Origin: Endobugula sp047619205
GTDB taxonomy: Bacteria; Pseudomonadota; Gammaproteobacteria; Pseudomonadales; Cellvibrionaceae
Length of the DNA: 12,638 nucleotides
Direction: 5' to 3'
NCBI GenBank assembly: GCA_047619205.1
Contig: JBLHJR010000082.1
Coordinates: 1 to 12,638, forward strand
The notes under the pieces are model-generated. The model ran no database searches and was not told the DNA's origin. It worked only from the letters and a program-made list of their open reading frames with translations. The position numbers were made by a program, and so were the translations under genes. This document shows positions 1 through 6,312 of this stretch, piece after piece; the first letter of the stretch is position 1; every line of letters begins with the position of its first letter.

Positions 1-2
1 TT

Positions 3-137
3 GCAAAAACCGTCGCCGACAGAGTGATCTTTATGGATGGCGGGGAAATTGTAGAAGAGAATACACCGGATGTATTTTTTGATCATCCTAAAACTGATCG
101 CTTACAGCTATTCTTGGGGCAAATACTGCAGCATTAA
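3..137 (+). CDS. Polar amino acid ABC transporter ATP-binding protein (C-terminal end, partial)
   Basis: Only the last 44 residues and the stop are present; the gene begins before the window. The frame starting at base 3 reads AKTVADRVIFMDGGEIVEEN, then a segment with FDHP and RLQLFLGQIL before the stop. This pattern (VADRVIFMDGG, IVEE, FF..P....L..FL.QIL) is the usual C-terminus of GlnQ/ArtP/HisP-type ATPases, just after the H-loop. Such proteins power uptake of polar amino acids together with a membrane permease and a periplasmic binding protein, which would lie upstream, outside the window. The substrate cannot be told from this fragment. A large bulged stem with a U-run follows the stop and probably ends the transcript. 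Confidence 0.85.
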   Translation, partial: AKTVADRVIFMDGGEIVEENTPDVFFDHPKTDRLQLFLGQILQH

Positions 138-146
138 TCTCTATTT

Positions 147-234
147 ACACCAATACAGCCACCGTTATTCTGCTAAAAATCGGGGCCCGACTTGCTTGTT
201 TTCCAATAAAAAGCCTGTATCTACTGGTGTTTTT
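147..234 (+). terminator. Possible large bulged terminator or structured 3' end
   Basis: ACACCAATACAG (147-158) can pair with CTGTAT (215-220) plus TGGTGT (225-230): 12 base pairs broken by a 4-base bulge (CTAC). TTTTT follows directly at 230-234. The 56-base loop contains a small GC-rich hairpin, TCGG-GGC-CCGA, near 180-190. It lies just downstream of the ABC ATPase stop. The loop is much longer than in a standard intrinsic terminator, so it may instead be a stable 3' UTR or a small RNA end. Confidence 0.35.
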
Positions 235-375
235 ACGGTTTCAGAGAGTGGTTTACTGTAGATTAGCATTTCGTTAACACAATACTCCACTCAATACTCA
301 ACGCCATGAACTACTAATCTATTATTCAATAAAACAAGCTATATCAGATAGTTATACAATTAAGATTACGTTAAA

Positions 376-951
376 TCAAGACAATATATCCCCCACTCTC
401 GCCCTCAATTCTGGCACCACCTCAGCCTCAAACCACGGATTTTTTTTCAGCCAGCGATTATTTCTAGGACTAGGGTGCGGTAAGGGAATAATAGCCGGCC
501 AATGTTGCTGCCAATTACCTACCGCCTCAGTGACCGTTTGCCGCTTACTTTCTGGCAAATGATAATCCAAGGCATAACGACCAATCACCACGGTTAACTG
601 CACTTGCTTTAATTGGCCTACTACCTTTTCTCGCCATGCCATCGCACATTCAGGGCGAGGTGGAAAATCCCCCGCTTTGCCCGTCCCAGGATAGCAAAAC
701 CCCATCGGCACAATAGCGAACTGCTGCTCATCATAGAAGGCCTCGCGATCAACCCCCAACCATTCACGCAAGCGATCACCACTGGGATCATTAAAAGGAA
801 TACCCGTCTGATGCACACGCCGACCCGGTGCTTGGCCCACTAACAAAATTTTAGAATTTGCTGCAAAACTAACGACAGGACGAATACCATGAGGCAGATC
901 GGTACAAATGACACAATTTTTTATTTGGGATTTTAGGGTATGGACAGACAT
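376..951 (-). CDS. Uracil-DNA glycosylase family protein, probable [4Fe-4S] type
   Basis: This 191-residue protein belongs to the uracil-DNA glycosylase superfamily, which removes damaged bases such as uracil from DNA. The first active-site motif is GQAPG (39-43), inside a typical segment ending IPFNDPSGDRLREWLGV. The second motif is HPSPRNN (159-165). Four cysteines, C13, C16, C86 and C102, have a spacing (CxxC, about 70 residues, then two Cys about 16 apart) like the iron-sulphur ligands of family 4 enzymes. The second motif, however, resembles SMUG1 (HPSPRN) more than the usual family 4 HPAA type. Its start lies 22 bases after the chrA stop, so it is probably the third gene of the chr operon; the ribosome binding site is weak. 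Family membership is firm; the exact subfamily and preferred lesion are not. Confidence 0.8.
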   Translation of the reverse strand: MSVHTLKSQIKNCVICTDLPHGIRPVVSFAANSKILLVGQAPGRRVHQTGIPFNDPSGDRLREWLGVDREAFYDEQQFAIVPMGFCYPGTGKAGDFPPRPECAMAWREKVVGQLKQVQLTVVIGRYALDYHLPESKRQTVTEAVGNWQQHWPAIIPLPHPSPRNNRWLKKNPWFEAEVVPELRARVGDILS

Positions 952-973
952 TATTTAACTCAGCAAGTTAACA

Positions 974-2335
974 TCATGGGTAAAACAATAAAGAAGTAAA
1001 CACTGCCGTAGCAGATGATATCCCCAGTACCGCCAATACACTCCACTGTCGTTTCAGCAATAAATACGCACCCAGAATCACCAAAGCAACGACTCCAGGA
1101 TGAAGACTGCTAAGATCCGGCTGCCACAAAGTAACGGCTACACCTAAGCCACTCCATTGAACTTGATCTATTTGCTTGAAAAATACGTGTAGCGCAAACC
1201 AAATAGAGAGACTTAACATTACACCCACCACCGCTGCGGTAATAGCCGATAAAGCCCCGCGTAAGCGCGTCTGAGAGCTTAACCAGTCAATGTAAGGTCC
1301 GCCAGTAAAGATCCATAAGAAACACGGCACGAAGGTCACCCATAAGGTGACGGCAGCACCCGCCAAGCCTAAGTACCAGCCTCCCTCGCGGTAAGCCCCA
1401 AAAAAGCCCACAAATTCCGTCACTAAGATCAGTGGGCCTGGCGTGGTTTCAGCCAAACCTAAGCCCGTCATCATTTCACCTGTAGTCAGCCAGCCTTTAA
1501 TCGCTACAACGTCTTGTGCCATATAAGCTAATACCGAATAAGCACCGCCAAAAGTCACCACCGCTAAGGTCGAAAAGAACCTCGCCATATCCGATAAAAT
1601 GGCAATATCGACCCAGTAATCCAGCATGAAAATGGGCAGCCACCAAATCACGAGGCCAATCACGAGAGTCTTCAGTGTTTTTTTCAACGATGGGCGTAGA
1701 CCAGCTTGGGGAGAATACTCGACGGCCTTACCAAGAAAGACACTACCGACTATCGCTGCCCCTAGAATGATAAAGGGATAGGCAATGTTAAGGAAAAAAA
1801 TCCCGATAAAAGCCGCTATCGCAATGGCGTAATGTATCTTTGAAGTCAGCGCTTTTTTGGATACTCGTAATAGTGCTTGGATAACAATCACCACCACCGT
1901 GGCTTTGATACCTAAGAAAAACGTCTCCACTACACTGATATCGCCAAAACTAATATACAAAGCCGCTAAAGCAATCATCACCAGCGCGCCCGGCAATACA
2001 AACAATACACCCGCGACTAAGCCACCAAGGTAGCCGTTCAGCCGCCAGCCAGTATAAGTCACTAACTGCATGGCCTCAGGCCCGGGTAATAACATACAAA
2101 AATTCAACGCATTGAGAAACTGTACTTCGGATAACCAGCGTCGCTTATCCACAACCTCCCGATGGATCAAAGCAATTTGTGCCGCAGGCCCACCGAAAGA
2201 CAGCAAACCAATACTTAACCACACGCGAAAGGCCTCGGTGACGGTAGGCGCTGTTTCAACGTTTGCAGAAATTACAGGTTCAGTAGCTTTATCAGCGGGC
2301 TTATCAACAGACTCTCTACTCGGCGTGTAGCTCAT
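974..2335 (-). CDS. chrA: Chromate transporter ChrA, long-chain CHR family
   Basis: ChrA is an inner-membrane protein that expels chromate from the cytoplasm. This 453-residue protein has the two homologous halves of the long-chain CHR family. The N-terminal half carries SFGGPAAQIALIHREVV (about 46-62), then a stretch with LLPGPEAMQLVTYTGW. The C-terminal half repeats the theme with VTFGGAYSVLAYM, then GLGLAETTPGPLILVTEFVG. Many hydrophobic membrane segments fill the rest, and length is normal for the family. About 30 hydrophilic N-terminal residues precede the first conserved block. The ATG lies 4 bases after the stop of the rhodanese-ChrB gene, with purine-rich AGGGAG upstream inside that gene, so translation is probably coupled. 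Some CHR proteins may carry other oxyanions, but the ChrB-domain neighbour supports chromate. Confidence 0.93.
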   Translation of the reverse strand: MSYTPSRESVDKPADKATEPVISANVETAPTVTEAFRVWLSIGLLSFGGPAAQIALIHREVVDKRRWLSEVQFLNALNFCMLLPGPEAMQLVTYTGWRLNGYLGGLVAGVLFVLPGALVMIALAALYISFGDISVVETFFLGIKATVVVIVIQALLRVSKKALTSKIHYAIAIAAFIGIFFLNIAYPFIILGAAIVGSVFLGKAVEYSPQAGLRPSLKKTLKTLVIGLVIWWLPIFMLDYWVDIAILSDMARFFSTLAVVTFGGAYSVLAYMAQDVVAIKGWLTTGEMMTGLGLAETTPGPLILVTEFVGFFGAYREGGWYLGLAGAAVTLWVTFVPCFLWIFTGGPYIDWLSSQTRLRGALSAITAAVVGVMLSLSIWFALHVFFKQIDQVQWSGLGVAVTLWQPDLSSLHPGVVALVILGAYLLLKRQWSVLAVLGISSATAVFTSLLFYP

Positions 2336-2339
2336 TACC

Positions 2340-3191
2340 CTACTCCCTATGATCTATTGGTGTCGTCTTTTTCGGGCTGCCTTTTGATGTGCCATCTTGC
2401 CAAATATGCTCTTCCTTACGCGCATCCCGCGCCCAGCGATAAAAGGCATCATAGAGTAAAAGTCCGGCCTCCAACTGCTCCAGATCATCGCGGTAGATGC
2501 GCGACAAACCTAATGAAGCCGCCAGTAAACCTGCCGCTTCGGGTACCACATCAAGACGATCGGTATCCGCCGCGCGCACAATATGGGATAAATGTAATAG
2601 TGGCTCCGTGGTGAGCTCAAACTCTTCGATCATAGTATCAAAGCTACATTGCTCACCTCGGTGCGACCAAAAGCCGCCGACGGTATCGAACGCGGTAGCG
2701 TCAAACTTTTCACCTACCGCCTCCACCTCTGCTGGCGGTACAAACAAGAAGCTGGCCTCGGGATCGACAAAACGACGGATCAACCACGGGCAAGCAATAC
2801 GATCTATTTTTGGACGATGGGCGCACACCCAGACGGTTGAACCTGCTGATGTGAATGGAATATTGGCTGCTGGAATACGTGGCTGGCCAGCATCACGCCA
2901 GCCATAATTACCGCCTTCGAGGCTTTCCGCATCAACGCCTTTACTACGTAATAACGCCGCCGCACCGGCGGAGAGTTTTAAGCCTTTCTGGCAGACAACA
3001 ATGACTTTTTTCCCCTGCAACGCCGTAACATCATCGGTTATTTTTGTATGCGGGTAACGTTTAGCGGTGGGGATAAGATAAGGGTCGAGGTCGAAGTCTT
3101 CATCAATAGAGACATCAATGATAATGGGGCAAGTAGACGTACCGATAAGGCGCGCTAACTGCGCAACCGTAATTTGCTTGGGTGATGGCAT
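2340..3191 (-). CDS. Rhodanese domain fused to ChrB C-terminal domain, chromate resistance protein
   Basis: Residues 5-105 form a rhodanese-like domain with the persulphide-type active-site loop CQKGLKLSAG at C67, followed by GVDAESLEGGNYGWRDAGQP. Residues from about 118 on match the ChrB C-terminal domain: VWVCAHRPKIDRIACPWLIR, then RFVDPEASFLF. The classical ChrB regulator has a different N-terminal half; here that half is replaced by rhodanese, so DNA binding should not be assumed. The rhodanese part suggests sulphur transfer or thiol redox chemistry, possibly in chromate handling, but the substrate is unknown. The ATG at 3191 has a strong Shine-Dalgarno (GGAAGGA) about 6 bases upstream. 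It is the first gene of a three-gene run with chrA and the uracil-DNA glycosylase gene. Confidence 0.9.
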   Translation of the reverse strand: MPSPKQITVAQLARLIGTSTCPIIIDVSIDEDFDLDPYLIPTAKRYPHTKITDDVTALQGKKVIVVCQKGLKLSAGAAALLRSKGVDAESLEGGNYGWRDAGQPRIPAANIPFTSAGSTVWVCAHRPKIDRIACPWLIRRFVDPEASFLFVPPAEVEAVGEKFDATAFDTVGGFWSHRGEQCSFDTMIEEFELTTEPLLHLSHIVRAADTDRLDVVPEAAGLLAASLGLSRIYRDDLEQLEAGLLLYDAFYRWARDARKEEHIWQDGTSKGSPKKTTPIDHRE

Positions 3192-3193
3192 GA

Positions 3194-3231
3194 CGCATCC
3201 TTCCTGTATATAAAGTAGGTTAATGGATGCG
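3194..3231 (-). promoter_or_regulatory. Leader hairpin that could mask the chr ribosome binding site
   Basis: In the transcript, CGCAUCC (complement of 3225-3231) can pair with GGAUGCG (complement of 3194-3200): a perfect 7-bp stem with a 24-base loop. The 3' arm and the adjacent loop hold the AGGAAGGA Shine-Dalgarno of the first chr gene, and the stem ends 2 bases before the ATG. This is the layout expected of translational control by RNA structure. Pairing is seen directly; regulation is inferred. Confidence 0.45.
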
Positions 3232-3234
3232 AAA

Positions 3235-3274
3235 CTTAGGCCTAAGCCTCACGGGGTGTTCGCGCCCCCTTAGG
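3235..3274 (-). repeat. CTTAGG/CCTAAG palindrome cluster and GC-rich hairpin
   Basis: CTTAGGCCTAAG at 3235-3246 is a perfect 12-base palindrome, and a further CTTAGG sits at 3269-3274. Between them, GGGGTG-TTCG-CGCCCC (3253-3268) forms a hairpin on the + strand with one G-U pair; on the transcribed - strand the same arms pair with one C-A mismatch. The cluster lies between the predicted transcription start (about 3270) and the chr start codon, partly touching the promoter. It may be an operator for a dimeric regulator or part of a leader RNA. Published 'chrB' RNA motifs upstream of chromate genes are, as far as I recall, known; I could not compare this with their consensus. Confidence 0.45.
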
Positions 3275-3277
3275 GGT

Positions 3278-3306
3278 ATTATTGAGAATAATGGCGGGAG
3301 AGTCAA
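3278..3306 (-). promoter_or_regulatory. Promoter of the chr operon with a palindromic -10 region
   Basis: On the - strand TTGACT (3306-3301) and AATAAT (3283-3278) are 17 bases apart, each five of six matches to the sigma70 -35 and -10 boxes. The -10 box is one arm of a perfect inverted repeat, ATTATT-GAG-AATAAT on the + strand (3278-3292), which could be a repressor site. The predicted transcription start near 3270 gives a leader of about 80 bases. Confidence 0.6.
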
Positions 3307-3419
3307 CCGCTAGGAGGCTGTCCGAGAATAGAAACCTACTGCGGAAAGTCAAAGAGGTGCAGGCATTCGGTTAACAACCGTAATAGGATCAGACTCCATT
3401 GTGAGCATAAGTTACTACT

Positions 3420-4298
3420 TTAGCCCTCAAAGACTTGTTCTTTTAGCCATTCGACAAACTCAGTCGCATTATGATGGCTACTATCTGGCTGACGAATAAC
3501 GTAGCTATAACCGCTCTCAACAAAGCCAAAAGGTGCCGATAATCGGCCAGCTCGGATATCATCACTCACCAAATGTTGCGGTGCTACACAAAAGCCTAAA
3601 CCGCCCAAAACGGCCTCTAAAGTAAAATACAAGTGATCAAATTTAACTTCAGTGGGCGGTACAATCTCTTTGCTTATAATACGGCACCAAGAGCCCCATG
3701 CATTCAAACGCGTGCGGGCCTGCAATACCGGAACGGCCTGTAAATCTTCAGGTTTATGTATGCTATAGCGAGCCATTAAGTCTGGCGTAACGACAGGACC
3801 TATTTTTTCATGGAACAACACACATTGGTTACCGCTGTGTCCTTCAGGTCCTTTCGTAACACCAATAACCACATCATAATCATCACTACTATCATCGGTT
3901 GATGTGGTACTCAACTTAATATCAATATCAGGAAATAGATGATTAAAACGATATAGACGGGGAATTAAACAACGGATGGAAAAGGTATTTAAGCAAGACA
4001 CCGTAACACTTTTCTTGCCTGCCAATCTAATAGCGTTAACACCCGCCAGCATTTGCTGCATAGCACTGCTAAGAATAGGCGCAAGCAACAAGCCATGTTC
4101 GCTTAATACGGGCTTATTCTTTGATCCAGAGAATAAAGCCACACCGACTAGCTTTTCCAACTGACGAATTTGCCGACTAACCGCCCCCGGCGTTACACAC
4201 AGCTCTTCACTAGCGGCTGTCATAGTGCCTAGTCGGCCAGCCGCTTCAAATGCGCGTAGCGCCACTAAAGGTAGATGGGTATGTTTTATTTTATCCAT
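3420..4298 (-). CDS. LysR family transcriptional regulator, GcvA-like
   Basis: This 292-residue protein has the N-terminal winged helix-turn-helix of LysR regulators: LPLVALRAFEAAGRLGTMTA, then EELCVTPGAVSRQIRQLEKL (about residues 9-50). The wording 'RAFEAAGRLGTMTAAAxEL.VTPGAVSRQI' is typical of the GcvA/AmpR branch. The remaining part (about 90-290) is the periplasmic-binding-protein-like effector domain, with VSCLNTFSIRCLIPRL at its start and LGGLGFCVAPQHLV near its end. Length is normal. It is divergent from a tautomerase gene, 98 bases apart, the classic arrangement in which a LysR protein controls its neighbour and itself. The effector is unknown. A Bacillus pair, YusT (LysR) and YusQ (tautomerase), has a similar combination by my recollection. 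The Shine-Dalgarno is poor. Confidence 0.9.
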   Translation of the reverse strand: MDKIKHTHLPLVALRAFEAAGRLGTMTAASEELCVTPGAVSRQIRQLEKLVGVALFSGSKNKPVLSEHGLLLAPILSSAMQQMLAGVNAIRLAGKKSVTVSCLNTFSIRCLIPRLYRFNHLFPDIDIKLSTTSTDDSSDDYDVVIGVTKGPEGHSGNQCVLFHEKIGPVVTPDLMARYSIHKPEDLQAVPVLQARTRLNAWGSWCRIISKEIVPPTEVKFDHLYFTLEAVLGGLGFCVAPQHLVSDDIRAGRLSAPFGFVESGYSYVIRQPDSSHHNATEFVEWLKEQVFEG

Positions 4299-4349
4299 AT
4301 ATTTGACTTTAACTCACATACAACTGCCTTGCAAATCGCTTTTAATGCC

Positions 4350-4379
4350 ATTGCTCCAATCGTATATTGGCCGCTCAAT
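4350..4379. promoter_or_regulatory. Candidate LysR operator between the divergent genes
   Basis: Two ATTG/CAAT inverted pairs lie between the two start codons: ATTG-CTC-CAAT at 4350-4360 and ATTG-GCCGCT-CAAT at 4366-4379, their left arms 16 bases apart. Placement just upstream of the tautomerase start suits a LysR binding region, but the arms are short and AT-rich, so chance is possible. Confidence 0.3.
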
Positions 4380-4396
4380 TAACAAGAGTATTCCCC

Positions 4397-4801
4397 ATGC
4401 CGATTATTCGTACCGCAGTACCCAAAAATACATCGTCGAAGACCAAAGAAAAGATCGTTCACGGCATTCATGACGCCCTAGTAGACGCACTTGGCATGCC
4501 AGCAGACGAACTCTTTAACCTCGTGTCGAGTTACTCAAAAGAAGACTTCTTCTATAGCCGAAGTTTTAATGGGATTACTCGCTCAGACAACTTGATTTGT
4601 ATAGAAATAACCATGCGCAGAGGCCGCAGCGATGCAATGAAGAAAGCCATGTACGCAAAGATAAGCAGCAATCTAAACCAAAAGGCCGGCATCTCGCCCA
4701 GAGATATATTTATTTTTACTCATGAAAATGATTATTCTGATTGGTCAGTGGGTAACGGAGTATTTGCCATGCAAATTGCACAACAACGTGGCGGAGACTA
4801 A
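4397..4801 (+). CDS. Tautomerase family protein (4-oxalocrotonate tautomerase superfamily)
   Basis: I choose the ATG at 4397, giving 134 residues beginning MPIIRTAVP, rather than the upstream ATG at 4367, because this superfamily uses the proline exposed after Met removal (Pro1) as catalytic base. The rest fits the longer Tautomerase_2 type: KEKIVHGIHDALVDALGMP (helix), IEITMRRGRS with candidate catalytic arginines, KAMYAKISSNLNQKAGISPR, then the C-terminal ENDYSDWSVGNG seen in YusQ-like proteins. Such enzymes catalyse keto-enol tautomerisation or related decarboxylation and dehalogenation of small unsaturated acids; the substrate here is unknown. It is divergent from a LysR gene that probably regulates it, and is followed by a terminator-like hairpin. 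The ribosome binding site (AAGAG, 4383-4387) is modest. Confidence 0.87.
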   Translation: MPIIRTAVPKNTSSKTKEKIVHGIHDALVDALGMPADELFNLVSSYSKEDFFYSRSFNGITRSDNLICIEITMRRGRSDAMKKAMYAKISSNLNQKAGISPRDIFIFTHENDYSDWSVGNGVFAMQIAQQRGGD

Positions 4802-4890
4802 AGTGCGGGAGTCATATAAACGGCTGTGTTAGCTTTTAACCTGCCAGAAGTTGCCACTGCTAAAAGCGAAGCTACGACACGGAAGTTAAC

Positions 4891-4918
4891 GTGCGCGCCT
4901 TTACGCACAATATTTTTT
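4891..4918 (+). terminator. Intrinsic terminator-like hairpin after the tautomerase gene
   Basis: GTGCG (4891-4895) pairs with CGCAC (4904-4908) across an 8-base loop, followed by AA and the T-rich run TATTTTTT (4911-4918). It lies 90 bases after the tautomerase stop, at the point where that gene converges with the M23 peptidase gene. The stem is only 5 bp, so strength is uncertain. On the other strand there is no T-run after the stem. Confidence 0.5.
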
Positions 4919-4919
4919 G

Positions 4920-5834
4920 TTAAAAACTCTTTTCGATACCATCTACTTTCATTCCCCTCCGGGGACTAAATGATTGTCCTGTATTATTGATAAATTTAAA
5001 CGGTACTGAAACTGTTTTTAAGCCAACATTTTTCCATATAACAAAATGTAAATGTGGCCCAGTGGAATACCCCGATGAACCTGCACGAGCAAGCCTATCC
5101 CCAGCCATCACCTTATCTCCCGGCTCGACCAATAAACTGCCCAGTAATATATGTGCATATACTGCATAAGTTCCGTCGGAATGAAGAACCTTGACATAGT
5201 TTGCCTTATCTAGGAAATATTTATTACTACCTCCCATATGATAATCATCTTTTACCCAAATTACAGTGCCTTCTCTTGCTGCACTAATATATGTGCCCAC
5301 AGACATCGCTATATCAACAGCATGAATACTAGGCCTTTTAGAATGAGAAAAGCTTCCATTAAACGACTGAGTAATTGTGTGTGCCTGTTTTGAAGAGGCA
5401 GGAAACTTGTATAAATAAGTATCTTCACTTGCTTCTGGATCACCTATCTGCCACTTATAACGAAAACGAGAAATTTTATCCGTGCTTTCATATAGCGTCT
5501 TAGTCGTGAATTCTGCCACTGTTTCCCTGTACGACCCGCCCTGAAAAAAAGATGAATATACTTCAACTTCTATTGGCGCATAGTAGGGGTTATAAAACAC
5601 TAAAGCATACCCTCCCTTAGTGTTTTCAACATAAACTTTAGGCTTTAGAGGCCCTTTCTTACTCCCATCATACTGAATCTTATCAACTTTTTGAGTTGTC
5701 ATCGGTTTTTTATCAGTAAAGACCCACTTTCCGTTATCGTCTTTATACTTATATAATTCCCCAGCGTAGGCACTAGGATAAAGCAAGATTAACAACAAAA
5801 TTCCGAATTTAAAAAAGCACATGATGTTGACCAT
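4920..5834 (-). CDS. Secreted M23 (LytM-type) peptidase with N-terminal DUF4124 domain
   Basis: An N-terminal signal peptide (FFKFGILLLILLYPSAYA, cut about after residue 24) exports this 304-residue protein to the periplasm. Residues 25-44 (GELYKYKDDNGKWVFTDKKP) match the short DUF4124 motif. The M23 zinc metallopeptidase domain occupies about 150-285: SIHAVDIAMSVGT gives D174 with H171 (or H164) as zinc ligand, YAH gives H228, and GPHLHF gives H261 and H263, so the catalytic set is complete. Such enzymes cut peptidoglycan cross-links or regulate amidases. The first ATG (5834) has GGAG only one base upstream, too close to act as its ribosome binding site; the ATG at 5822 (residue 5) is 12 bases from it, a bit far. 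Either start keeps the signal peptide. It appears to be a single-gene unit. Confidence 0.88.
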   Translation of the reverse strand: MVNIMCFFKFGILLLILLYPSAYAGELYKYKDDNGKWVFTDKKPMTTQKVDKIQYDGSKKGPLKPKVYVENTKGGYALVFYNPYYAPIEVEVYSSFFQGGSYRETVAEFTTKTLYESTDKISRFRYKWQIGDPEASEDTYLYKFPASSKQAHTITQSFNGSFSHSKRPSIHAVDIAMSVGTYISAAREGTVIWVKDDYHMGGSNKYFLDKANYVKVLHSDGTYAVYAHILLGSLLVEPGDKVMAGDRLARAGSSGYSTGPHLHFVIWKNVGLKTVSVPFKFINNTGQSFSPRRGMKVDGIEKSF

Positions 5835-6312
5835 CTCCGTATTTTTGCCACCAGCGACATGCCATCATTGGCTGAAGACAAGAATGCTTGTTCCATCTCG
5901 GGCCGTCTTTAATCAAAAGAATAAACGCTTCATTGAAGTGGTGAGACTATAGCGATGAGACTGTAGCGGTGAAGCCATCCGCTTACTTGCTTTATTATAT
6001 AATTATTCATGCTTAAACTCGAGTTTACACGAGAATACGGGGTAACTTCAATGGCAAAAGGCAGACTGAGCCCGTCACTTGCTGACAAGCTATTTTCATC
6101 ATCGTAAGTACTTAAGCTGTGCATCGCAGTATCGAAATCTCAGGCAAAGTACGCTTACTCTTTGGCAAAACTCTCATGTAAGCGTTGAATTAGGCTCATC
6201 TAAGGATATTACATTGCCAGCACCCATTATTTGATAGCAATACTTAGGCAGTGCAGATAAAATCGCCCCTCAAAATTACAACATTAGCTAGCAAAGACTG
6301 AAGTGGGCATGA
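5835..6312. other. 478-base intergenic region, no supported gene
   Basis: It separates the divergent M23 and U32 genes and must hold both promoters, but I see no convincing -35/-10 pair. A 64-codon open frame on the - strand (5930-6124) has no recognisable features, no good ribosome binding site, and covers repeat-like DNA, so I do not call it. The region contains a 14-base tandem repeat (5942-5969), a hairpin ACAAG-AATG-CTTGT (5878-5891), and a 9-bp inverted repeat enclosing two small hairpins (5931-6053). Confidence 0.6.
5931..6053. repeat. Inverted repeat enclosing two hairpins, possible structured element
   Basis: CATTGAAGT (5931-5939) and ACTTCAATG (6045-6053) are perfect 9-base complements 105 bases apart. 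Between them are GCGG-CCGC (within 5965-5981) and CTCG-AGTTTACA-CGAG (6018-6033) hairpins. Two 14-base tandem copies beginning TGAGACTATAGCGA lie at 5942-5969, with 2 mismatches. Function unknown; it may be an RNA fold or a decayed small repeat. Confidence 0.3.

Noticed and set aside
70..261. 63-codon open frame on the + strand
   Set aside because: Overlaps the ABC ATPase end in another frame and then non-coding, structured DNA; composition is not protein-like.
3311..3331. TAGGAGGCTGTCCGAGAATA resembling an insertion-sequence end
   Set aside because: No matching inverted end, target duplication or transposase remnant in the window.
3368..3380. CGGTT-AAC-AACCG hairpin downstream of the LysR gene
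   Set aside because: A perfect 5-bp stem but no T-run on either strand, so not supported as a terminator.
4367..4396. Upstream ATG extending the tautomerase by 10 residues
   Set aside because: It would bury the catalytic Pro1; the ATG at 4397 gives the family's MP start.
5930..6124. 64-codon open frame on the - strand
   Set aside because: No recognisable domain, no clear ribosome binding site, and it runs over the tandem and inverted repeats of the intergenic region.
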